Of a DNA stretch of 64,000 nt, positions 44,457 through 53,714 are shown piece by piece. The stretch is from assembly GCA_963663845.2 (NCBI GenBank), contig OY760650.2, forward strand, positions 3,410,001 to 3,474,000, written 5' to 3'. The position numbers were made by a program, and so were the translations under genes. Positions within the stretch are counted from its first letter, which is position 1. Every line of letters begins with the position of its first letter. The stretch comes from Versatilivorator sp963663845 (GTDB lineage: Bacteria > Acidobacteriota > Terriglobia > Versatilivoradales > Versatilivoraceae). Under the pieces are notes generated by a model. It worked only from the letters and a program-made list of their open reading frames with translations, searched no databases and was not told the origin of the DNA.

Positions 44457-45614
44457 TCAGTAGTTGGTGAAAGCGCCGTCGCGCCGGCGAAAGTGGGGAG
44501 CTTCCCAGGACAGCGGGGGATAGCGGCGGGCAGCCTCTTCGTCGAACGCGATGCCCAGCCCGGGGCCCTGCGGCAGCGGGAAGCCGTCGCCCTGCAGTTC
44601 AAGCTGCTTCGGAAACAGGTCGCGGGGAAGGTGAGGCATCTGCCAGTTGTATTCCAGAACGGCGAAGTTGTGGACGGCCGCGCACAGGTGCACGGAGGCG
44701 GCCAGGCAGATGGACCCCTGGGGGGTGTGGGGCACGATGTCGAGGTAATGGGCCTCGGCCATGGCGGCCACCTTGCGGCTGGCCGTGAAGCCGCCCACGT
44801 TGCAGACGTCCAGGCGAACGTAGTTGGCCAGCCCGCGTTCGATGAAGGGAGCAAAGGGGTAGATTCCCGAAAACTCCTCTCCGATGGCGAAGGGCATCGG
44901 CGTCATCGCCCTGAGAGCCGCGTAGGCGTCCGGGCTCTCCGAGCGGATGGGTTCTTCCAGGAACATGAGATCCACGTCCCGGATGCGCTGGCAGAAGGCG
45001 GCCGCCTCGGCCACGTTGAGGCGGTGGTGGTAGTCGATGGCCAGGCGGACCTTGGGTCCCACCCGCTTGCGGGCCTCGCGGATCTGGTTGGCCGTCCAAT
45101 CGATGGACTCCCAGGGCTCGAAGATGCTGTCCCGGTCCTGGCGGAAGTCGGGGTCTCCGGTCTCGGGGGCGAAGCGGATGGTCCTCCAGCCCTTGCCGGC
45201 CAGGTCCTCGGCCTGGTCGGCGTAGCTGTCGCCGGCCCCGGCCGGTCCGTCGATGTAGCAGGTGACCTGCTGGCGGGTGGCTCCCCCCAGCAACTGCCAG
45301 ACGGGCGTGTTCAGGTGCTTTCCCAGGATGTCCCAGAGGGCGATGTCGATGGCGGAAGTGACGGCGGCAATGAGGGTTCCGCCTTCGTAGTACTGCCCCC
45401 GGTACAGCTCCTGGTTGATGTCCTCGATGCGGCGGGGGTCCTGGCCGACCAGGAAGTGGCGCATGTGCTCGATGGCTCCGGTCATGGCCAGTTCGCGGGT
45501 GGTGGTGCCGCCCTGGCCAATGCCGTGGATGCCCCGGTCGGTCTCGACTTTGACCACCAGCAGGTTCTTGCCCTGGACACCCACGAAAAAGGTCTTGATG
45601 TCGGTGATCTTCAT
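44457..45614 (-). CDS. Mandelate racemase/enolase-superfamily sugar-acid dehydratase-like enzyme
   Basis: A 385-residue enolase-superfamily protein. Metal ligands are placed at D184 (AIDYHH), E210 (FLEEP) and E236 (IGEE), with H186 and H286 (VPHTPQG) as likely acid/base residues. This layout follows the galactonate dehydratase type, one residue later than the E. coli enzyme by my count. The N-terminal capping domain starts MKITDIKTFFV. The ATG at 45614 has GGAAAGGA upstream. The true substrate could be another sugar acid. It is divergent from a G1P-dehydrogenase-like gene. Confidence 0.9.
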   Translation of the reverse strand: MKITDIKTFFVGVQGKNLLVVKVETDRGIHGIGQGGTTTRELAMTGAIEHMRHFLVGQDPRRIEDINQELYRGQYYEGGTLIAAVTSAIDIALWDILGKHLNTPVWQLLGGATRQQVTCYIDGPAGAGDSYADQAEDLAGKGWRTIRFAPETGDPDFRQDRDSIFEPWESIDWTANQIREARKRVGPKVRLAIDYHHRLNVAEAAAFCQRIRDVDLMFLEEPIRSESPDAYAALRAMTPMPFAIGEEFSGIYPFAPFIERGLANYVRLDVCNVGGFTASRKVAAMAEAHYLDIVPHTPQGSICLAASVHLCAAVHNFAVLEYNWQMPHLPRDLFPKQLELQGDGFPLPQGPGLGIAFDEEAARRYPPLSWEAPHFRRRDGAFTNY

Positions 45615-45766
45615 GTCTGTTCCTTTCCCCCGGTCCAGGGCCTCGGAGGGCTCGGGTGCGCTCACGGCGCCCAAGTGCTCCAGTCAGGCGCCGCCGATCG
45701 GCTGGAGCGTCCATCATAGGCCAGGCGCGGTTTCAAGGGAAGCAGGGCTGAAGGAGAGTTGAGGGC

Positions 45767-46789
45767 GTGGATCTGGACAGCCGGCGATGGGACGCGCGCT
45801 ACGGATGGGACCTGATCTCCGGGCATGCCCCCCGCTTCGAGGATGCGGCGGTGGTCTCCTCACCCAGCGCCATGGCCCTGGTGGAGCCGCTGCTGGTCCA
45901 CCGCCCCCGGCAGGTGCTGTTTCAGCGGGGCATGCGTGATTCCGTCCTGGAAGAGATGCTGGCGGCTCTTACCGAGGCGAACCTCATGCTGGCGATCGGC
46001 GGCGGCAATGCGCTGGACGTGGGCAAGTACCTGGCCTGGAAGAAGGGCTGGCCCCTGGTCATGATTCCCACCATCGTCTCCACAGGGGCCGTCTTTCAGT
46101 CTCCGCTGGCGCTGAGGCGCCGGGAACGGTTCGAGTGGATCATGGGGACGGTCGCGCCCGAGTACCTGCTGTTCGACTACGGCGTCATCCGCCAGGCCCC
46201 GGCCCACCTGAATTGTTCCGGCATGGCCGAGTGCATCTGCTATCTTGCCCAGGTGGGAGCCTGGAAGTGGTGGCTGGACCAGAATCTGGAAGCCCCGGCC
46301 TGGGACCAGGGAGTGGCCGATGAGATCCTGGACTGGGTCGACAGCCGGGTGGGGGAGTTCCGCCGGAGTCTGGATGAAGAGGGCCGGCCCGGCGAAGCCG
46401 GCATCAGGGTCGCGGCCGAGATCAACCGGCAGCGGTACGACCTGAAGCTCTCAGCCCTCAAGGTGGGGCACAGTCTGGACCACGCCTTCTGCATCACCTT
46501 CGAGTGGGTCCACGGCCGGGAGCTGTTGCACGGGGAAGCGGTGGCCCTGGGCTCCCTGATCAACGCCTGGCTCTACGGCTGGGGGTTCGATCGGACCAAG
46601 GCGCTGCTGGAGCAGTGCCGCACCCGTTTTCGTCCGGCCGAGATCGGATGCACCCGCCCGGAGGTGCTGGAGACGCTGAACCACCTGGCGGCCTTCGCCG
46701 ACCTGGTCGGCCACCCTCGGAACTATTTTCACTATCGCGGCCTGGACCGCGAGACCTTCGATGCCATGATGGCCGCCATCGAGGCGTAG
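45767..46789 (+). CDS. Iron-containing-alcohol-dehydrogenase-like / sn-glycerol-1-phosphate-dehydrogenase-like protein
   Basis: A 340-residue NAD(P)-dependent dehydrogenase fold. The nucleotide-binding motif is GGGNALDVGKY (78-88). Expected metal ligands are H235 or H239 (VGHSLDHAF) and H255 (LLHGEAVALG). The aspartate usually found in GDxxAK is replaced by E155 (GMAECICYL). The start is GTG 45767, preceded by a purine-rich GGAGAG. The group includes AraM/EgsA and DHQ-synthase relatives; substrate uncertain. It precedes the two tandem Tat proteins on the same strand by 89 bases and may be part of their operon. Confidence 0.82.
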   Translation: MDLDSRRWDARYGWDLISGHAPRFEDAAVVSSPSAMALVEPLLVHRPRQVLFQRGMRDSVLEEMLAALTEANLMLAIGGGNALDVGKYLAWKKGWPLVMIPTIVSTGAVFQSPLALRRRERFEWIMGTVAPEYLLFDYGVIRQAPAHLNCSGMAECICYLAQVGAWKWWLDQNLEAPAWDQGVADEILDWVDSRVGEFRRSLDEEGRPGEAGIRVAAEINRQRYDLKLSALKVGHSLDHAFCITFEWVHGRELLHGEAVALGSLINAWLYGWGFDRTKALLEQCRTRFRPAEIGCTRPEVLETLNHLAAFADLVGHPRNYFHYRGLDRETFDAMMAAIEA

Positions 46790-46878
46790 AGATGGATGGG
46801 AGCCGGGAGGCGCAAACCCGGCCCGGTTGCGGCCAAACGGAAGTCACGGATGGAGCCATCCGGGAAAGGAGCAGCGGA

Positions 46879-48579
46879 ATGAAACGACGTGAATTCGTAA
46901 CCACCGCCCTGGCTGCAGGGCTGGCCTCGGGTGGGGCGCCCTCGCGGGCGCTGGGCCTGGCGCCGTCCTCTGCCGGGCCCAAGGGGGACGGGGCCAGGAA
47001 GAGGCCTCGGGTCATGTTCTACCACGACAGCCGCCACCCCGCCGTCTACATGTACGAGCCCCCCATGGAGAAGGAGGAGTTCGAGGCGGCGGTGGACGAG
47101 ATCGTGGGAACTCCGGTGGATGCCTTGATGTACGGGCTGGCCGACGGGCGCACCATGTTCCACGACACCAAGGTCAGCGAGGTCCTGGGCGACCCGGTGA
47201 AGAAATGGCCCCACCTGATCTTCCGCCGGGCCCACCAGAACGCCCGCATGATGCTCGACTCGGGGCGGGATCCCCTCCGCATCATCTGCGAGCGGGCTCG
47301 AGCCAAGGGGGTGGCCATCTATCCCACCCTGCTGGTCAACCAGGGCAGAAGGGGGACGCGAGAAGACGACGTCCGCAGCTCCAACTTCCGCTGGGAGAAT
47401 CTGCACCTGGAGATCGGGGCCAAGGGCGATTTGGAGGATCTGGAAGGGAGCACCAACCTCGATTTCAAGCACCAGGAGGTGCGCGACGAACGTTTCGCGG
47501 TGATCGACGAGGTGCTGCGGAACTACCCGGTGGACGGCTTCGAGCTGCAGTTGAACTACAAGAGCCCCGCCGTGCTCTTCTTCCATCCCGGGGAAGTGGA
47601 ACAGGGACGCCCCCTCATGACGGCCTGGATCAAGCGGGTTTACGACGCCGTCAAGGCCAGCGGAGAGGGAAGGGAGCTGGCCATCCGGGTTCCGGCCAGC
47701 ATCGAGACCTCCCATGCCCTGGGCCTGGACGTACGCGAGTGGATCCGGCAAGGCATTGTGGACGTCCTGATCGGCGAGACCTACCAGCACACCATGGATC
47801 AGCAGGCCGATTTCCGGCCCCTGGTTCAGGCGGCAAAGGGTTCGAGCTGCCGTATTCACGGAGCCATTGGCCTGGCAGTCAATTCCGACAGGCTGAAAGA
47901 CGGTCCCATTGAAATCACCCGGGCCGTCGCCTCCAACTGCTGGGATCAAGGCGTGGACGGGCTCTACCTTGCCCAGTGGTTTGCCGCTTGGCCCTACGAA
48001 CCCAGTTTCTATGAACGACTGCGGGAAGTGGGTCATCCAGACATCATGGCTCCCAGGGATAAGTTCTATTACGCCTCGACCCAGAGTGTCTTCTCCCCTA
48101 AGCCGTCCGAGCCGAAACCGGCGCTTCCCCGGACGCTGAAGATGAATCAGCCGGTCCAGGTGCCGTTGCCCATCGCAGACGACCTGGATCGTTGGGACAA
48201 GGCGGGACGGGTGCATGAGGTGCTGCTCCGCTTGAGGCTCATTGGTTCCACCGAGACCGATCAAGTGAGGTTTCGTCTCAACGGAAAGGAATTGCCCGAT
48301 TCCGGCTTGAGAAAGATTAATCGGTACTACAGTTTGCGAGCCCCGCTCTTCCGGGTGCACAGCTACTGGTTCGTGTGGCGTCTTCCCCGGGAACACTGGC
48401 CCGAGAGAGGCTCGAACCAGGTGGAGGCAACCCTGTTGCGGCGCGATGCCGACATCGTTCCCGAACTGATCCTGAGGGACGTGGAAATGGAAATCAAGTA
48501 TCTCGGAGGAAAGAACTTTGCCCGCGGCCAGGGCGGCCAGGATCCCGACGCTGGTTCCTACCTGGTGCATATGTCCTAG
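46879..48579 (+). CDS. Tat-exported TIM-barrel glycoside-hydrolase-like protein (GHL type), copy 1
   Basis: A 566-residue protein. The twin-arginine leader MKRREFVTTALAAGLASGG is followed by a barrel domain: RVMFYHDSRHPAVYMYEPP, FRRAHQNARMMLDSGRDPLRI, GVAIYPTLLVNQGRRG, YPVDGFELQLNY and VDGLYLAQWFAAWPYEP. A C-terminal beta-sandwich (VRFRLNGKELPDSGLRKI, QVEATLLRRDADIVPELIL) follows. An AAGGAGCAGCGGA ribosome-binding site precedes the ATG at 46879. It is a tandem paralogue of the next gene. Substrate specificity is unknown; the location suggests action on an extracytoplasmic glycan or glycoside. Confidence 0.85.
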   Translation: MKRREFVTTALAAGLASGGAPSRALGLAPSSAGPKGDGARKRPRVMFYHDSRHPAVYMYEPPMEKEEFEAAVDEIVGTPVDALMYGLADGRTMFHDTKVSEVLGDPVKKWPHLIFRRAHQNARMMLDSGRDPLRIICERARAKGVAIYPTLLVNQGRRGTREDDVRSSNFRWENLHLEIGAKGDLEDLEGSTNLDFKHQEVRDERFAVIDEVLRNYPVDGFELQLNYKSPAVLFFHPGEVEQGRPLMTAWIKRVYDAVKASGEGRELAIRVPASIETSHALGLDVREWIRQGIVDVLIGETYQHTMDQQADFRPLVQAAKGSSCRIHGAIGLAVNSDRLKDGPIEITRAVASNCWDQGVDGLYLAQWFAAWPYEPSFYERLREVGHPDIMAPRDKFYYASTQSVFSPKPSEPKPALPRTLKMNQPVQVPLPIADDLDRWDKAGRVHEVLLRLRLIGSTETDQVRFRLNGKELPDSGLRKINRYYSLRAPLFRVHSYWFVWRLPREHWPERGSNQVEATLLRRDADIVPELILRDVEMEIKYLGGKNFARGQGGQDPDAGSYLVHMS

Positions 48580-48657
48580 CCTGAAGGAGCCGGGAACGGG
48601 GTGGTCCCTGACCTGGTTCGGAAAAGTTCGACAATCTTTGGAAAGGAGTCTTGAAAA

Positions 48658-50346
48658 ATGAAGCGACGCGAATTCGTGAGGACGGCGCTCACTGCAGGCT
48701 TGGCCTCAAGTGCCCCGCACTTCGGGGCCGCCGCATCCGTCGGGACCGCCGGGCCAGCGACGTTGGCTCCCGGCCCCGTGAGTCACGGCTCGAGCGGGAA
48801 ACCGCGGCTGATGTACTACGACGACAGCCGCCATTCCTCCATCTACATGTACGAGCCCCCCATGCTGAAGGAAGAGTTCGAAGCCTCGGTGGACGACCTG
48901 GTGGGCACGCCGGTGGATGCCCTGATGTTCGGCTTGGGAGACGGCCGGACGGTGTTGCACGACACCAAGGTCGGCGAGCTCTGGGGAGATCCGGTGAAGG
49001 AGTGGACCCACCTGGTCTTCCGCCGGGCCCACCAGAACGCCCGAATGATGTTGGATTCCGGAGGGGATCCCCTGCGTATCGTGTGCGAGCGGGCCCGGGC
49101 CAAGGGACTGGCCGTCTATCCCTCCCTGTTCCTCAACCGGGGGAGAGGCAAGGAGCGCCGGAACGACGTTCGGTCGGCCAACTTTACCTGGGAGAACCAG
49201 CACCTGGAGATTGGCGCCCGGGGCGACCTGGACGAGAGTTTTCCGGGGGTGCGGAAGTTGGACTTCAAGCACCAGGAAGTGCGGGACGAGCGCTTCGCTC
49301 TCATCCAGGAAGTGCTGCAGAACTACCCGGTGGACGGCTTTGAGTTGTATTTTGGCCACTACCACTACTTCCACCCCAAGGAGGTAGATGCCGGGCGCCC
49401 CCTCATGACCGCCTGGGTCAAGCGGATTCATGACGCCCTCAAGGCCAGCGGATCCAACCGCGAGCTGGCGGTTCGGGTGCCGGTCAGCCTGGACGAGGCC
49501 AACTCCCGGGGCCTGGACGTGCGGGAGTGGATCGATCGGGGAATCGTGGAGGTTGTGATTGGAGAGAGCTATTCCTACAGGATGGATCAACTGGCCGATT
49601 TTCGTCCCATGGTGGAAGCGGCCCGGAACAGGGATTGCCGGGTGCATGCCGTCATCCAGCCCGAAGTTCAATCCGACAGGCTGGACAACGGCACCATCGA
49701 GTTCATTCGAGCCGTGGCCTGCAACTATTGGGCCCAGGGCATCGATGGACTCTATCTATCCCAGTGGTTCACGGCCTATCCCTACCGCGCTGAGTTCTAT
49801 GCCCAGTTGCGGGAGATGAGCCACCCCGATATCATGACCGCCAAGGATAAGTTTTACTACGTCCCCACCAGGCAGAGGGCGACCGGACCTCAGATGCCTC
49901 TGCCCAAGACTCTGAAAGTGAACCAGCCGGTAAAGACCCACCTGGCGGTCTCGGATGACCTGCCGCGTTGGGACAAGATGGGCCGAGTCCACGAGGTCCT
50001 GCTCCGATTCCGGCTGACCGGAGCCACCGAAACCGACCGCATGGAGTTCCGCTTCAACGGCAAGAAGCTACCCAAATCGAGCCTGAGAAAAATCAACCGG
50101 GTCTACCGCATGAGGGCCCCGCGTTACCGCGTCTTCGGCTATTGGTACATCTACCGGCTGCCGCGGGACCACTGGCCCATGCAGGGCAAGAACCAGGTGG
50201 AAGTGACGCTGCACCACCGCGACGACGACATCATCCCCGAGCTGGCCCTGAAGGACGTGGAGATAGAGGTAAAATACCTGGACGGCAAGAACTTCGCCCG
50301 CGGCCAGGATCCGGACACGGGGCCTTACCGGGTGTGGACGCCGTGA
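48658..50346 (+). CDS. Tat-exported TIM-barrel glycoside-hydrolase-like protein (GHL type), copy 2
   Basis: A 562-residue protein, close paralogue of the preceding gene (for example RRAHQNARMMLDSGGDPLRI and KHQEVRDERFA are almost unchanged). Tat leader MKRREFVRTALTAGLASS, barrel motifs YPVDGFELYFGHYHYFHP and IDGLYLSQWFTAYPY, and the C-terminal sandwich ending EVKYLDGKNFARGQDPD. The ATG has AAAGGAG upstream. The region around the YPVDGFEL strand differs from copy 1, which may change specificity. A hairpin follows the stop. The pair looks like a fairly recent duplication. Confidence 0.86.
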   Translation: MKRREFVRTALTAGLASSAPHFGAAASVGTAGPATLAPGPVSHGSSGKPRLMYYDDSRHSSIYMYEPPMLKEEFEASVDDLVGTPVDALMFGLGDGRTVLHDTKVGELWGDPVKEWTHLVFRRAHQNARMMLDSGGDPLRIVCERARAKGLAVYPSLFLNRGRGKERRNDVRSANFTWENQHLEIGARGDLDESFPGVRKLDFKHQEVRDERFALIQEVLQNYPVDGFELYFGHYHYFHPKEVDAGRPLMTAWVKRIHDALKASGSNRELAVRVPVSLDEANSRGLDVREWIDRGIVEVVIGESYSYRMDQLADFRPMVEAARNRDCRVHAVIQPEVQSDRLDNGTIEFIRAVACNYWAQGIDGLYLSQWFTAYPYRAEFYAQLREMSHPDIMTAKDKFYYVPTRQRATGPQMPLPKTLKVNQPVKTHLAVSDDLPRWDKMGRVHEVLLRFRLTGATETDRMEFRFNGKKLPKSSLRKINRVYRMRAPRYRVFGYWYIYRLPRDHWPMQGKNQVEVTLHHRDDDIIPELALKDVEIEVKYLDGKNFARGQDPDTGPYRVWTP

Positions 50347-50361
50347 CAGCCGGTTCTTGTC

Positions 50362-50390
50362 AGGGCCGCCGTGATGTTTCGGGCGGCCCT
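50362..50390 (+). terminator. Hairpin after the tandem GHL genes
   Basis: AGGGCCGCC at 50362-50370 pairs with GGCGGCCCT at 50382-50390 across an 11-base loop. There is no T-run after it, so the termination role is less certain. Confidence 0.5.
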
Positions 50391-50517
50391 CCACGAAAGT
50401 GCACCTGTCGTGCGAAACACTCCCCCCTGGGATAAGTGACCCTTGCTCAGGGGGCGCTTCATTGGTGGCTACCCATCAAATTCAGGGCCGGGCGAGTTGG
50501 GTAATGCAAGGCCGGCC

Positions 50518-52554
50518 ATGAGTGATTCACAAAACCGCAGTAGAGGTCCCATGGGTCGATTGGATGAGGCAGCGGCTATCCTTGGGGCCGCCAATGAGTG
50601 GAAGCAGCGATGCCTGCTCGGCGGCGGCTCCGTGTTCTCCGAGGAACGTCTCTGGAGTAGAGACAATTTCCAGGGACTTCAAACCTACTTCGTCGAACGC
50701 CCCGATGAGCAAAGCGATTCGTTCGAGGAGAAACTGCGGCAACTCGAACCCGCACCCCCGGAGATGCGGCGTCTCTGGGCAGAGATTATTTGGGTGTATT
50801 ACTTGGTCGTGGGTTCGGGTTCCGTGACCGGGGGAAAGAAACTCGAATGGATCAAGAAAGTCTGGGAGTCGTCAGACACTGCGTTGCCCGAGAATCACTG
50901 GGCGTTGGACGAAGTTCTGGACAACGGGCTCGTCAATCCGGGCTCGGCCTATACGGTGTACAAGTGGCGTGAGTTCAGGTTCATCATCACCATGATGCTG
51001 GACTGGTGCTCCCGTTCCGCGAAGGAACGAGAGTCATTGCTAAAGAATCCCTGGAACTTTGCTGCATGGGTTGACGATCAGGAAGACGGCCTCCGGCGTC
51101 AATTCCGCCATGCCCTATTGTTTCTGCTCTTCCCCAAAATATTTGAAACCATCCTCTCGATCGGGCACAAGCAGGCTATAGTCAGGGCTTTTGCGGATGA
51201 AACCGGCAATTCTTTTGATATCAGCCGCATGAGTCTCATCGAACTCGACAGAGCGTTGGCCGCCATGAGGCCTCGGCTCAGAGACAAGTATCCCGGGCAC
51301 GGAATAAATTTCTTCTATGAGTCTCCCATCTGGGAACTTTGGCAAGGCGGTTCGCCGGCGGATCGTAGTACGGCAGAAGATGTCGACGAGGACGAGCAAC
51401 AAGGGCGGGGACGCAGCCCGAACTTCAACTTCGACGCGATGGGGATTCCGGTCGGATCTCGGCTGGTGTCCGAGAAAACCGGTGAGGAAGCGACGGTCTT
51501 GCCGAACAATAGAGTGACATTTCGCAACGAAGAGATGTCGCTCTCGGCAGCGACCGAGAAAGCCGTGGGACGCCGGACCAATCCTTGCCCGCAATGGACG
51601 TTTGAAGGCCGGAACGTCGGCGAAATCTACCGGGAGACCTATGGACCCAAACCGGAGGACAAGCCACCGGAGCCAGTGCTTCCCGCCTATGACGTCACCA
51701 CCGCGCTCAGTGACCTGTTCGTCGATGAGACGCAGTTTCGCCGTATCCTCAATTCCATCAAACTCCGCAAGAACCTGATCCTTCAAGGCCCCCCGGGGGT
51801 TGGCAAGACGTTTATTGCAAGACGGATCGCCTGGTGCCTGATCGGGCGCAAGGACTCGGGGCCCATCGAATTGGTGCAGTTCCATCAGTCCTATGCCTAC
51901 GAGGACTTCGTGCAGGGTTGGCGGCCCAACGAAGCCGGGGGCTTCACGTTGCGGAACGGGGTGTTCTTCGAGTTTTGCAAACGCGCGGAGCGGCAGCCCG
52001 AGACCCCCTACATCTTCATCATCGATGAGATCAACCGGGGCAATCTATCCAAGATCTTCGGGGAACTGCTCATGCTCATCGAAGCCGACAAGCGCGGCCC
52101 CGAGCACGCGATCCCTCTCACCTACGGCGCACCCGGAGAACGCTTCAGCGTCCCCGACAACGTGCATCTTCTGGGACTCATGAATACTGCGGACCGTTCT
52201 CTGGCGATAGTGGACTACGCGCTGCGGCGCCGGTTTGCCTTCGAGACACTCGAGCCGGCCTACGGTAGCAGGAAATTTCGGGAGTACCTGCAGGGGAAGG
52301 ACGTCGACCGGGTGCTGGTGGACCGGATCGACCGGAACCTGTCGGCGCTGAACGAGCGCATCCGTGAAGACAAGGACCTGGGGCCGGGATTCCAGGTCGG
52401 ACATAGCTATTTCGTCCCCCAGAGGCCGTCGGATGAGCCGGATGAGCAGTGGTACCTGGGCATCGTCGATACCCAGATCGCGCCCCTGCTGCGCGAGTAC
52501 TGGTTCGACCGTCCCGAAGAGGTGGAAAAGCGTGTCGAGGAGCTGCGGCGATGA
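50518..52554 (+). CDS. mcrB: McrB-like AAA+ GTPase subunit of a modification-dependent restriction system
   Basis: A 678-residue protein. Residues about 1-300 are an unrecognised mainly helical region. Residues about 308-376 (GIPVGSRLVSEKTGEEATVL to WTFEGRNVGEIYRETYG) resemble a RAMA/DUF4357-type module that may read modified bases. The GTPase follows with Walker A GPPGVGKT at about 424, IIDEINRGNLSKIFGELLMLIE, and the McrB signature MNTADRS at about 555. The ATG at 50518 is the likely start; 50551 is possible. It overlaps mcrC by four bases (ATGA), so the pair is translationally coupled. It should power translocation for McrC cutting of modified DNA. Confidence 0.92.
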   Translation: MSDSQNRSRGPMGRLDEAAAILGAANEWKQRCLLGGGSVFSEERLWSRDNFQGLQTYFVERPDEQSDSFEEKLRQLEPAPPEMRRLWAEIIWVYYLVVGSGSVTGGKKLEWIKKVWESSDTALPENHWALDEVLDNGLVNPGSAYTVYKWREFRFIITMMLDWCSRSAKERESLLKNPWNFAAWVDDQEDGLRRQFRHALLFLLFPKIFETILSIGHKQAIVRAFADETGNSFDISRMSLIELDRALAAMRPRLRDKYPGHGINFFYESPIWELWQGGSPADRSTAEDVDEDEQQGRGRSPNFNFDAMGIPVGSRLVSEKTGEEATVLPNNRVTFRNEEMSLSAATEKAVGRRTNPCPQWTFEGRNVGEIYRETYGPKPEDKPPEPVLPAYDVTTALSDLFVDETQFRRILNSIKLRKNLILQGPPGVGKTFIARRIAWCLIGRKDSGPIELVQFHQSYAYEDFVQGWRPNEAGGFTLRNGVFFEFCKRAERQPETPYIFIIDEINRGNLSKIFGELLMLIEADKRGPEHAIPLTYGAPGERFSVPDNVHLLGLMNTADRSLAIVDYALRRRFAFETLEPAYGSRKFREYLQGKDVDRVLVDRIDRNLSALNERIREDKDLGPGFQVGHSYFVPQRPSDEPDEQWYLGIVDTQIAPLLREYWFDRPEEVEKRVEELRR

Positions 52555-53591
52555 GGGAAAGGAAAATCCCTATCGCCAACATCTACTATCTCCTTTGCTA
52601 CGCCTGGGACCATTTTGAGGAGCGAGATGTCGTGCGGCTGCAGGCGCTGGACGAGCTGGAACGAGTACAGGACCTCCTGGGCAAGGTGCTGGCCGAGGGA
52701 ACCTTCCGGTTGATCCGCCGAGGCATCGATCGCGGCTACCGTGAGGTGCGTGAGGACGTTGCCGGCATACGCGGAAAGATGGCCGTGGGGGACACGGCGA
52801 AACGGGCCTTGCGCGCCCGCGGACAGGTTGCTTGTGATTTCGAGGAGCTGTCCCATGACGTGTTGCACAACCGCATCCTGCGTTCCACGCTCAAATCCCT
52901 GCTGCGGCTGCCGGATTTGCATTCGTCCGTTCGAGCCGAGATCCGCAACGCCTACACGAAACTTGACGGCGTCAGCCTGGTGCCGTTGAGCCGCCGATTG
53001 TTCCAGCAAGTGCAGCTCGACCGCAACCGTCGCTATTATCGATTCCTGTTGTCCGTGTGCCAGCTCATCCACGAGCAATTGCTGGTCGATGAGCAGTCCG
53101 GGAAGGCCAGGTTCACTGAATTCAGCGAAGAGCGAATGGAAAAGCTGTATGAGGATTTCATCATCCAGTTCTATCGTCGTGAGCAGAACCGCTATCGGGT
53201 CAACCATCGCGGGCGTACGATCGCCTGGGAGGACCAAGGCACACCCGACCCTCAGCGCTCCAAGCTTCCACGGATGCAAGCCGACGTCATTCTCGAAGCC
53301 CCGGATCGGCGAATCATCATGGATGCCAAGTACTACGAGAAGACATTGGGTGGACGATACGGTGGGAAGTTGCGGTCTGAGAATCTCTACCAACTCCTGG
53401 CCTACCTGAGAAATCGCGAGGCTACCCATTCCCTAGGGCCAAAGCACGAAGGGATTCTGCTCTATCCGACCGTTGACGCGCCGGTGACGGTCGACGTCTG
53501 TCTGGAAGGATTCACCGTCCGAGCCCGTACTATCGACCTCGCCCGGAAATGGTCCGACATACACGATGGCATGTTGGCGTTGGTCATGTAG
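52551..53591 (+). CDS. mcrC: McrC nuclease subunit
   Basis: A 346-residue protein starting at ATG 52551 inside the mcrB stop. The N-terminal domain opens KIPIANIYYLLCYAWDHFEE, the LlaJI/McrC style. The PD-(D/E)xK nuclease core is seen as MQADVILEAPDRRIIMDAKYYEKTLGG, followed by NLYQLLAYLRNRE. It cuts DNA only with McrB. It ends at 53591, and repeats and a cupin gene follow. The gene pair stands without an adjacent methyltransferase, as expected for a type IV system. Confidence 0.92.
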   Translation: MRERKIPIANIYYLLCYAWDHFEERDVVRLQALDELERVQDLLGKVLAEGTFRLIRRGIDRGYREVREDVAGIRGKMAVGDTAKRALRARGQVACDFEELSHDVLHNRILRSTLKSLLRLPDLHSSVRAEIRNAYTKLDGVSLVPLSRRLFQQVQLDRNRRYYRFLLSVCQLIHEQLLVDEQSGKARFTEFSEERMEKLYEDFIIQFYRREQNRYRVNHRGRTIAWEDQGTPDPQRSKLPRMQADVILEAPDRRIIMDAKYYEKTLGGRYGGKLRSENLYQLLAYLRNREATHSLGPKHEGILLYPTVDAPVTVDVCLEGFTVRARTIDLARKWSDIHDGMLALVM

Positions 53592-53714
53592 ACGACACTA
53601 TCGCGTCACCTGCGCTGATGCGGTTCGTGGCCATGAGGAAGCCCTTCAACATGGCGGGCTCCCAGGGCTCCTCGAAGAGCATGCAATCAAGTTGGAAGCG
53701 GTGAACTCTACTTG

